A DNA stretch of 55,943 nucleotides, taken from an uncultured Prevotellaceae bacterium (GTDB lineage Bacteria; Bacteroidota; Bacteroidia; Bacteroidales; Bacteroidaceae). Made by a program: the position numbers and the translations under genes. This document shows positions 41,401-49,454 of this stretch, piece by piece. The notes beneath the pieces are model-generated. The model saw only the letters and a list, made by a program, of their open reading frames with translations, had not been told where the DNA came from and did no database searches. The stretch's first letter is position 1. The number at the start of each line of letters is the position of its first letter. The DNA lies in assembly GCA_946185805.1 (NCBI GenBank), contig CAMHKU010000006.1:1-55943 (forward strand). The letters run 5' to 3'.

Positions 41401-41663
41401 CTGCCTACGTAAGACACGGTCACCGTGTAAGGACCGCCGGCACGCATACCCTGAATAGAGAAGCGACCCTCAACATTGGTAACAGCACCGTAGCGAGTGC
41501 CTGAAGGCTGGTGAACAGCCTGGACGGTGGCACCGATGGCCGTCTCGCCATTGGCAGTGCCAAGGGTCACCTTACCATTGATACCAGAAGTCGTCACTTG
41601 AGCCAGCGCCGTTAACGAAACTGTTAACAGCGTGACCACCAGAAAAAACAATCTTTTCTGCAT
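38466..41663 (-). CDS. Oar-like TonB-dependent receptor 1
   Basis: 1065 aa. Signal peptide to ALAQ; an N-terminal carboxypeptidase-regulatory-like domain ([21 protein letters not shown] to [15 protein letters not shown]); a plug with [40 protein letters not shown], and [26 protein letters not shown]; then a large barrel ending MQLSAKLTF. The [13 protein letters not shown] block marks Oar-type receptors rather than SusC. Such proteins import or export an unidentified cargo with TonB energy. No SusD partner. Transcribed from its own promoter and followed by ompA. Confidence 0.92.
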   Translation of the reverse strand: [1065 protein letters not shown]

Positions 41664-41738
41664 AAATTTTTGTTGTTGTTATTAATTAATTAATACCGGG
41701 CGGAACCGCAGTTCGGCCCTCCTTTTGCTTTGCGGCTG

Positions 41739-41746
41739 CAAAATTA
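41739..41746 (-). promoter_or_regulatory. Promoter core of Oar1
   Basis: Minus strand TAATTTTG, then CAGCCG, giving a leader of about 70 nt that contains TTAATTAATTAAT. Confidence 0.6.
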
Positions 41747-41893
41747 ATAATAATTATCCAAAACGAACTATTTTTTAGCAAATAAATCCAAAAAAATAAA
41801 ATTCCCAACTCTGGAACAGGCTTATAAATGGTTACAAAAACAATAGGTGACAAGTATAAAAGATGTCACCTATTGTTGCCTTTGCTAAGTAAA

Positions 41894-44800
41894 TCAGAAT
41901 ATGTAGCGCAGGCTGAACTGTATGCGGTAGGTAGACTGCATGCCGTTGTAGTCGGCAAAGGTGTCGGCAAGCACCTTGCCGCTCTGCTTGGCAAAGTTGT
42001 AGGTGCCGGTCTTGGCCGTATAGGTCAGCGGCATCATGCTGTTCACCTGCCGGTAGATTCCCCAGTGCTTGCTGATGAGGTTAGGCAGGTTCTCGATGTC
42101 TATGCCCAGTTGGAGGGTGTGGCGTCGGCTGCCTGCTTTGATGTAGAAGTCTTGCATCAGCTTGAAGTCCAGCTGGTGGTGCCATGGCATGAGAGCGCCG
42201 CCGCGCTCGGCATACTCGCCAGTGTGGCTGCTGAGGTAGCTGTCCTGCTGGATGTAAGCCCAGAAGTCGTCGCGCTGCTGGTCGGCGGTATAGGTGCCAT
42301 TAGCCTCTTGGATGTCGGTGAAGTTCCACTCGTCGAGAGCCTGGCGCGAGGCGGGGATATACATCAGGTTGTTAGCCCCACGGTCGCCAACGATGTTGCT
42401 GTTAAGCGTGTAGGAGAAGCGCGAGTAGCGGTAGGAAGAGCCGCCAATGAACCCGCTGTTCATGCCGTCGTAGATCAGGCCTACGGTCGTTGCGAAGTGC
42501 TTGGCATACTCCTTGCGGTAGTTAGCCGAGATCAGCAGGCGGTGGGGCGACACGTAGGTGCCATAGCCCAGTTCCTCGTCGTTGACGGCGTTCACCGAAT
42601 AGCGGTTGGTGCTGTAGGCCGAGGTTACCTGGTCGCCGATGCCGTCGCCATAGCTCTTAGCCTTGGAGTAGGTGTAGCTAGCCTTGACATCGAGGCCGAA
42701 GTCAAACTTCTTGGCCAGCGACGCCGTGATGGAATAATAGAAGGCGTTGCTGCCGCCATTGGTAATGAGGAAGGGGTTCACGCCGCTGTTATAAGTGGTA
42801 TAGAGGTTGCGGGTGTCGCCAGGGGCGAGCGTCACCTTGTTGGCACCGTTGCGGTGGATGTTGACATTGCGGATAACGGCGGGATTGAACTCGCGGCTGT
42901 ACATGCCCTCGAGGGTGAAGTCGATGCCGTAGGGCAGCTTGGCATCCAAGGCCAGCGACGTCTTCCACACAGCGTTCATGCTCAGGTTGCGGTCGATGAT
43001 GGTGGGCTGGGCCGGCGGCGCGGGGTTATAGCCGCCAATCTTACTCATGTCGAGCGTCTGTATCTGCTCAGCCACGCTGGGCGAGAAGGTAGGCACGCCG
43101 GCATAGGCAGGATAATTGCCATTGGGGTCGTTGAGCATATAGCCATACTGCACCTGTCCGCAGTTGGAGTTGCCCACGGCCGAGACAAGCCACACGAAGG
43201 GCAGACGGCCTATGAAGTAGCCGGTGCCGCCACGCAGCACGTAACGCTGGTCGCCAAGGATGTCCCAGTTGAAGCCGATACGGGGACTGACGGTCAGGCT
43301 GCCCTCGGGCAGCTGGTCGGTGCTGTACTTGTTGTTGTCGAACACGAGGTCGGCAAACTGGTGGTTGTAGTTGTTCTCCAGGGCGGGATAGATGGGTTTC
43401 TCCACACGCAGGCCGGCGGTAAGGCGCAGCTGGTCGGAGACGTTAATCTGGTCTTGCACGTAGACGGAGAACAGCTGCGACCTCATTTTAGCCAGGAACT
43501 GCGAGCCGTCGGCATCGGCCGACATGGTGACGAGATAGGCCGAGGGCATGGCACGGTTGACAAAGTCGTCCCAGGAGTTGTAGACAAAGAGGCCGTTACC
43601 GCCCTGCATGAATCCGTTGACGGCCTCGTTGGTCTCAAACTGCAGACCGGCCACGAGCTTATGGACGCCCGTGGTGAACGACAGTTCCTCGGTGCCCACG
43701 AAGGTCTTCACCTGACGCAGGTTGCCGGCGGTAAACAGGTCTGGACCGAAGGCGGCAAAGGCAGCACCGTCTTTCAGTATGTGTGTTGAGGGGAACGTGC
43801 CGCCCTCATAGCTGCGGGGCTCGTCCTGATAGCTGTAGGTGGCGCGCAGGGTGTTGTTCACCCCACCCCACTTGGCATTCCACTCGGCGGCCAGCGACGT
43901 GAAGTTGTAGTCCTGGTTATAGCGCTGGCTCTGGAAGTAGAGGGCGGCGCCGGAGCCGATGTTCATGCTGGAGCGCATACCGGCGGCGGTGTTGCCGGGA
44001 TAGACGATGGAGGCCGACAGGGGGCTGACAGAGGTAGAGGGCGACTTCACTTCCTTCGACTTAGACTTCGAGAAGCGCACGTTTACCTTATTATTATCGT
44101 CGATGTTCCAGTCTAAGCGGGCCAGCACCTTGAAGGCCGGCGACTTGTCGCTGTAGCCCTGATAGGGTCCGGGATTGTAGCCGTAGGTGGTAGCGAGATA
44201 CTGCTGGATGGCGGTCATCTCGGCCACTGTTGGGCGGTGCACCACGTTGTTGGCGGCATCCCAAGGCTGGCTGCCATCGCGGGCCACGGCCGTAGGACCG
44301 GCAGAGACGCGGTCTTCGTACTCGCCGTTGACAAAGAAGAAAAGCTTGTCTTTGACGATAGGCCCGCCGAGGGTGGCGCCATACATCGTGGTGTGGTCCT
44401 GGGTGCGGCTGATCTCGTCGTAGTCGCCCACCTGATTGCCTCGCAGGTGGACATTGGTGGTATACATATAGGCTGAGGCCTTGAACTCATTGGTGCCGCT
44501 CTTGGTAACGGCACTGATGGCGCCTCCGGTAAAACCGCTCTGGCGCACGTCGAAAGGCGACGTGGATACAGAGATCTGCTCCAAGGCGTCGAGAGAGACG
44601 GGCGAGCCGTTGCCAGGCAGGTTGCCGCCGATGCCGAAGGCATTGTTGAAGGCGGCACCGTCGATGGTGACATACGACTGGCGGAAGTTACCGCCACCCA
44701 CGGCAAAGCCGTTGCCGGTATTGGCGCCGGTGGGCGTCATCTTCATGATATCGTTCATGGAGCGGCTGACGGTGGGGATATAGGTCATCTGCTCGGCACC

Positions 44801-45217
44801 TACGCTGGTGACGGCGCCGGCACGGTCGGTACGCATGTTGTTACGCCCGGCGGTAGAAAACACCTGCACCTCCTGCAGCATCTGCGAGTCTTCGCTCAGC
44901 CATACGTCAAGCACTGTGCTCTGACCCAGCGACAACTGGATGTCGGTAAACTTCTTGGGCTGGTAGCCGATATACGACACTTCAACCTCATAGGGGCCGC
45001 CGGCACGCAAATTTTCCAAAGCGTAACGGCCGCTGATATTGGTTACAGCACGATAGACAGCCCCCGAGGGCAGATGGCGGGCGGTAACGGTGGCACCGAT
45101 GACCTCCTCATCGTTGGCCGTCACCTTACCGTTAATACCTGAGGTGGTTACTTGAGCCACGGTTGCCGACACAAGTGTCAACAGCAACGCTACCAATACG
45201 CTTAATCTTTTCTGCAT
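41894..45217 (-). CDS. Oar-like TonB-dependent receptor 2
   Basis: 1107 aa with the same architecture as its downstream neighbour: start MQKRL, [11 protein letters not shown], carboxypeptidase-regulatory domain ([11 protein letters not shown]), plug ([38 protein letters not shown]) and barrel ending [10 protein letters not shown]. The two barrels differ strongly outside the plug, so this is an old duplication with different cargo. The start context ACAGCTATG is shared with SusC1/2 and pepD. It lies 42 nt after obg and may be read through from the hpt-adk-obg unit. No partner lipoprotein is seen. Confidence 0.92.
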   Translation of the reverse strand: [1107 protein letters not shown]

Positions 45218-45259
45218 AGCTGTACGGATGTTTTAATAAATGATAAATAAGGTGGTTGA

Positions 45260-46429
45260 CTAATCCTCATATTCGAAGTCCTCAAGGTCGTCGAGGTCTT
45301 CCAGTTCGTCGGCATCGACGTCACTAATCTCGATGTCCTCGTCCTCGCCCTCATTGACCAGTTCCTCGTGGAACCGGCTCATGTCCTTGTCGCGGTGGGC
45401 CAGACTCTCGGTGGTGGCAATGGCCGCCAGCTTGTTGCTCTCGGCGTTCATCTCGGCCCAGAGCACGTCCTTCAGCTCGTCTAAGCCGTAGCCCGTGACG
45501 GCGGAGATGAAGACGATGGGAAGGTCTTGCGGCAGCTCCTCGCGCAGCATGGCTATGAGCTCGTCGTCGAGCAGGTCGCACTTGGTGACAGCCAGCACGC
45601 GGTGCTTGTCAAGCAGCTCGGGGTTGAACTGTCGCAACTCGTTGAGCAAGATCTCGTATTCACGGCGGATGTCGTCGGTGTCGCCGGGCACCATGAAGAG
45701 CAGCAGCGAGTTGCGCTCAATATGGCGGAGGAATCGCAGCCCCAGGCCGCGGCCCTCGGCGGCACCCTCGATAATGCCGGGAATGTCGGCCATGACAAAC
45801 GACTTGCCGTCTCTGTAGCCCACAATGCCCAGCGAGGGCTCCATCGTGGTAAACGGGTAGTTGGCGATCTTAGGCTTGGCATTGCTCAGCGCACTGACCA
45901 GCGTCGACTTGCCGGCATTGGGAAATCCCACCAAGCCTACGTCGGCCAGCAACTTCAGCTCCAGGATGACGGTCATCTCCTGCATGGGTTCGCCGGGCTG
46001 TGCATAGCGCGGCGCCTGGTTGGTGGCGGTGCGAAACTGGAAGTTGCCCAGTCCGCCACGGCCGCCCTTCAGCAGCAGCACCTCCTGACCGTCGTAGGCC
46101 ACGTCGCAGACGAACTTGCCCGTCTCGGCATTATAGACCACCGTGCCCGGCGGCACGTCGATATAGATGTCTTTGCCGTCGGTGCCGTGGCACTTGTCGC
46201 GCCCGCCGTTGCCGCCATGCTCGGCAAAGATGTGGCGCTCATACTTCAGGTGGAGCAGCGTCCAGTAGTTGTGGTTGCCGCGCAGGTAGATACTGCCACC
46301 ACGGCCGCCGTCGCCACCGTCGGGACCGCCGTTGGGGTTATACTTCACATGCCGCAGGTGCATCGACCCGCGACCTCCCTTGCCCGAGCGGCAAAGTATC
46401 TTGACATAGTCTACGAAGTTGCTCTCCAT
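45260..46429 (-). CDS. obg: Obg/CgtA ribosome-assembly GTPase
   Basis: 389 aa. The glycine-rich Obg fold comes first ([27 protein letters not shown]), then the G domain with P-loop GFPNAGKST, switch [18 protein letters not shown], and TKCDLL as the G4 motif. A very acidic C-terminal tail ends the protein. Obg GTPases help assemble the 50S subunit and tie growth to nucleotide status. Located 11 nt after adk in the same direction, with hpt further upstream: an arrangement that places a guanine-nucleotide sensor among purine-salvage genes. Confidence 0.96.
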   Translation of the reverse strand: MESNFVDYVKILCRSGKGGRGSMHLRHVKYNPNGGPDGGDGGRGGSIYLRGNHNYWTLLHLKYERHIFAEHGGNGGRDKCHGTDGKDIYIDVPPGTVVYNAETGKFVCDVAYDGQEVLLLKGGRGGLGNFQFRTATNQAPRYAQPGEPMQEMTVILELKLLADVGLVGFPNAGKSTLVSALSNAKPKIANYPFTTMEPSLGIVGYRDGKSFVMADIPGIIEGAAEGRGLGLRFLRHIERNSLLLFMVPGDTDDIRREYEILLNELRQFNPELLDKHRVLAVTKCDLLDDELIAMLREELPQDLPIVFISAVTGYGLDELKDVLWAEMNAESNKLAAIATTESLAHRDKDMSRFHEELVNEGEDEDIEISDVDADELEDLDDLEDFEYED

Positions 46430-46440
46430 AAGGGCTTTTG

Positions 46441-47013
46441 TCAGATGCTGTCAATCACGGCGCAGATGTCGGCGAAGATGCGGTCCAGCTCGCCGCTGCC
46501 GTTGATGTGGTAGTGAATACCCTCGTTGGCATACCACTGGATGAGGGGCTGTGTCTGTGAGTGATAGACGACGAGGCGCTTCTTGATGGTCTCCTCGTTG
46601 TCGTCGGCACGACAGCTCTGCTGACCACGCAGCACGAGACGCTTCATCAGCTCGTCCTCAGGCACGTCGAGCTCTATCATGGCGGCCACCTTGTCGCCGC
46701 GCTCGCTGAGCATCGCCTTCAGGGCCTCGGCCTGAGGGATAGTGCGGGGAAAACCGTCGAAGATCACACCCTTATGGCCACGGCCCAGGGCGTCGTAGAC
46801 GGAGGCTAAAATGCTCACCATCAAGTCGTCGGGAATGAGCTGTCCCTGGTCTATAAACTTCTGGGCCGTCTGCCCTAATTCCGTACCCTTCTTGATTTCG
46901 GCCCGCAGCACGTCGCCGGTCGAGATATGGTTCAGTCCATACTTTTCAATGAGCTTGTCGCTCTGCGTGCCCTTGCCGGAACCGGGGGCACCAAAGATCA
47001 CGATGTTCTTCAT
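46441..47013 (-). CDS. adk: Adenylate kinase
   Basis: 190 aa. It interconverts ATP + AMP and 2 ADP. P-loop [12 protein letters not shown]-binding [29 protein letters not shown], and a short LID ([19 protein letters not shown]) typical of short-form Bacteroidetes kinases. The ATG at 47013 ([11 protein letters not shown]) is the family start; the track start (GTG at 47142) would add 43 residues over the spacer. Whether that extension is partly translated cannot be decided by eye. Middle gene of hpt-adk-obg. Confidence 0.96.
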   Translation of the reverse strand: MKNIVIFGAPGSGKGTQSDKLIEKYGLNHISTGDVLRAEIKKGTELGQTAQKFIDQGQLIPDDLMVSILASVYDALGRGHKGVIFDGFPRTIPQAEALKAMLSERGDKVAAMIELDVPEDELMKRLVLRGQQSCRADDNEETIKKRLVVYHSQTQPLIQWYANEGIHYHINGSGELDRIFADICAVIDSI

Positions 47014-47141
47014 CTTTATTCGTTGTTCTTGTTGGTTCTGCTTTGCTTTGATTTCTTTACCCTTAGTCCACAGGTCGGTAATGAGGTCGCCTTTGCGCGC
47101 CTCAACATCACTCGGCATGTGGGGAAGCTTTACTACTCTCA

Positions 47142-47182
47142 CTTTATTTTCGATTTACTATTTTATTTTCTATTTTCGATTG
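47142..47182. repeat. ATTTTCG-type array between hpt and adk
   Basis: Units ATTTTCG, ATTTACT, ATTTTAT, TTTCT, ATTTTCG, ATTG. A degenerate 7-nt array in the hpt-adk spacer. Confidence 0.55.
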
Positions 47183-47203
47183 ATTACCTTGCCGATGAAG
47201 TAA

Positions 47204-47755
47204 TCACCCTTCACCTTCACCCTTCACCAGAGTATAGACGTCCTTTAGTCCGCGGCCCTGCTGATCGTAGTCCAGGCCATAGCCCAGGATGAAGTCATTG
47301 GGAATCTCGAAGGCCACATAGTCGAGCTTCAAGTCTACCGTCAGTTTCTCGGGTTTGAAGAAAAGCGTGCACACCTGCACCGAGGCGGGGTTGCGCGTGC
47401 CCAGCTGCTCCATCATACGCTTGATGGTGAGACCGCTCTCCACAATGTCCTCCACGATGACAACGGTGCGGTCGGTGAGGTTCTCGTTGATGCCTATCAC
47501 CTCGTGCACCTTGCCTGTCGACGTGGTACCCTGATAGGAGGCTAACTTTACAAACGAAATCTCACAGGGAATGGTCATCTCGCGCATCAGGTCGGCGGCG
47601 AAGATGAACGCACCGTTGAGCACGGCCAGAAACAGCGGATTCTTACCCTCCAAGTCACGGCTCATCTGCTGAGCCAGTTCCTTCACTCGCGCCTGTATCT
47701 GAGCAGCAGGCATAGACACCTCGAAGGTCTTATCTTTAATGGTTACTCTATTCAT
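47204..47755 (-). CDS. hpt: Hypoxanthine phosphoribosyltransferase
   Basis: 183 aa. It salvages hypoxanthine/guanine with PRPP. The PRPP loop is VVIVEDIVESGLT; the flexible-loop segment is LASYQGTTSTGKV, and FEIPNDFILGYGLDYDQQGR is the base-binding end. The C-terminal tail LVKGEGEG is encoded by a CACCCTT/CACCTT array at the stop codon; related proteins usually end near the LKDVYTL strand, so the tail looks repeat-derived. First gene of the hpt-adk-obg unit, divergent from nnr. Confidence 0.94.
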   Translation of the reverse strand: MNRVTIKDKTFEVSMPAAQIQARVKELAQQMSRDLEGKNPLFLAVLNGAFIFAADLMREMTIPCEISFVKLASYQGTTSTGKVHEVIGINENLTDRTVVIVEDIVESGLTIKRMMEQLGTRNPASVQVCTLFFKPEKLTVDLKLDYVAFEIPNDFILGYGLDYDQQGRGLKDVYTLVKGEGEG

Positions 47756-47786
47756 ACCAAAAACAGATGGATATTGTTTTGCGGTG

Positions 47787-47794
47787 CAAAATTA
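47787..47794 (-). promoter_or_regulatory. Promoter core of hpt
   Basis: Minus strand TAATTTTG, followed by CACCG; leader about 25-30 nt. Confidence 0.6.
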
Positions 47795-47858
47795 ATACTT
47801 TTTATCCGAATAGCGTCAGAAAAAGAAGGAAATGTTTTGTTTTCTGCTGAATTTGCCG

Positions 47859-47866
47859 TATCTTTG
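47859..47866 (+). promoter_or_regulatory. Promoter core of nnr
   Basis: TATCTTTG, with the ATG only 9 nt beyond it, so the leader would be a few bases at most. Confidence 0.7.
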
Positions 47867-47875
47867 CGCGCAATT

Positions 47876-49390
47876 ATGAAGATCTTTACGAGCGCTCAGA
47901 TACATGAGCTTGACAAATATACTATAGAGCACGAACCCATCAAGTCGATCGACCTGATGGAGCGCGCCGCCAAGACCCTGACACAGGCCATCATTGCACG
48001 TTGGGACATGACGGTACCTGTGGTGGTGTTCGCCGGCCCTGGCAACAACGGCGGCGATGCGTTGGCTGTTGCGCGCATGCTGATAGAGCGAGGCTACGAG
48101 GTGAAAATATTTCTATTTAACATCTCCGGACATCTGTCGGCCGACTGCGAGGAAAACAAGAAACGCCTGACGGGCAAGAAAGCCAAGCAGCTTGTAGAAG
48201 TGACACAGGAGTTTGACCCGCCACAGTTAGAACACGGCATGCTCGTGGTCGACGGGCTCTTCGGCTCAGGCCTCAACAAGCCCCTGAACGGCGGTTTTGC
48301 CTCACTGGTGAAATATATCAACGCCTCGCCCGCCGAAGTGGTGAGCATCGACATGCCGTCGGGGCTGATGACCGAAGACAACACCTATAACGTCAGGGCC
48401 AACATCGTTCGCGCCACACTGACGCTCACCTTAGGACAGAAGAAACTGTCGATGCTCTTCGCCGAGAACCAGCAGTTTGTAGGCGACCTGCAAGTGCTCG
48501 ACATCGGACTGAGCCAGGAGGGCATCGAGAAAACAGAGTGCCAGTACACCATGGTGGAAGAGGCCGACGTCAGAGCTCTGATGCTGCCGCCACGCCACCC
48601 CTACGCCCATAAAGGCTCGATGGGCAATGCCCTGATGATTGCCGGCAGCTACGGCATGGCGGGGGCCGCCGTCCTGGCTACTGAAGCGTGCCTGCGCTCG
48701 GGTGTGGGCAAGGTCACCTGTCGCACGCCGCGTAAAAACGTGCCCATACTGCAAATAGCCGTTCCCGAAGCCGTGTTGATGATAGACCGCGAGGAGACCA
48801 CCTTGTCGGAGGCTGTCGACACCGAGGACTTCCAAGCCATGGGCATCGGCCCCGGCTTAGGCACCACCGAGTCGACGGCCATCGCCATTATCGCCCAGCT
48901 GCGGCGCGCGCAGTGCCCCATCGTCTGCGATGCCGACGCCATCAATATCTTGGCCAACCACCATGCATGGGTGCAGCAACTGCCTAAAGACATCATACTG
49001 ACGCCCCACCCTAAGGAGTTCGACCGCTTAGAGGGTCATTCCTCCGACAGCTTCGAGCGCCTATCTAAAGCCCGCGACCTGTCACAGCGCCTACAGGCAT
49101 ACATCATACTGAAAGGCCACCACTCGGCGCTTTGCAGTCCCGACGGTCATATCACGTTCAACACAACCGGTAATGCCGGCATGGCCACCGCCGGCAGCGG
49201 CGACGTGCTCACAGGCATTCTCACCGGTCTCTTAGCCCGTGGCTACAGCCAATGGGAGGCCTGCATCGTGGGGATGTACCTACACGGTCTGGCTGGCGAC
49301 ATGGCCGCCCAGGAGATGGGAGAGGAGAGCCTCATAGCCCGCGACATCATCAGATACCTGCCGAAGGCGATGGGAAAGTTGAAAATTTGA
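47876..49390 (+). CDS. nnr: Bifunctional NAD(P)HX epimerase / ADP-dependent dehydratase
   Basis: 504 aa repair enzyme for hydrated NAD(P)H. N-terminal epimerase (NnrE/YjeF_N): SIDLMERAA, VVFAGPGNNGGDALAVARML, VDGLFGSGLNKPL, SIDMPSGL. C-terminal dehydratase (NnrD): PRHPYAHKGSMGNALMIAGSYGMAGA, MGIGPGLGT, ILTPHPKEFDRL, and the nucleotide-binding GNAGMATAGSGDVLTG. The ATG at 47876 follows the promoter directly and excludes the 34-residue upstream extension in the track. The last residues (LKI) and the TGA stop come from a TTGAAAA-type array. Confidence 0.95.
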   Translation: MKIFTSAQIHELDKYTIEHEPIKSIDLMERAAKTLTQAIIARWDMTVPVVVFAGPGNNGGDALAVARMLIERGYEVKIFLFNISGHLSADCEENKKRLTGKKAKQLVEVTQEFDPPQLEHGMLVVDGLFGSGLNKPLNGGFASLVKYINASPAEVVSIDMPSGLMTEDNTYNVRANIVRATLTLTLGQKKLSMLFAENQQFVGDLQVLDIGLSQEGIEKTECQYTMVEEADVRALMLPPRHPYAHKGSMGNALMIAGSYGMAGAAVLATEACLRSGVGKVTCRTPRKNVPILQIAVPEAVLMIDREETTLSEAVDTEDFQAMGIGPGLGTTESTAIAIIAQLRRAQCPIVCDADAINILANHHAWVQQLPKDIILTPHPKEFDRLEGHSSDSFERLSKARDLSQRLQAYIILKGHHSALCSPDGHITFNTTGNAGMATAGSGDVLTGILTGLLARGYSQWEACIVGMYLHGLAGDMAAQEMGEESLIARDIIRYLPKAMGKLKI

Positions 49391-49431
49391 AAAATTGAAA
49401 GATTGAAAAGTTGAAAAATTGAAAAATTAAA
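49378..49431. repeat. TTGAAAAA-type array after nnr
   Basis: Seven units of about 8 nt: TTGAAAA, TTTGAAAAA, TTGAAAGA, TTGAAAAG, TTGAAAAA (x2), TTAAAAAG. The first units code the last residues and the stop of nnr. Confidence 0.85.
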
Positions 49432-49454
49432 AAGTATTCAAGGACATCACTATA

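Noticed and set aside
41828-43789. 653-aa plus-strand ORF opposite Oar2
   Set aside because: Antisense shadow of a barrel gene; no recognisable domain and no promoter.
47014-47142. 43-residue N-terminal extension of adenylate kinase or a small separate gene
   Set aside because: The extension starts at a GTG in an AT-rich array, and family members begin at [11 protein letters not shown]. It does read fairly protein-like (LPHMPSDVEARKGDLITDLW), so rejection is moderate.
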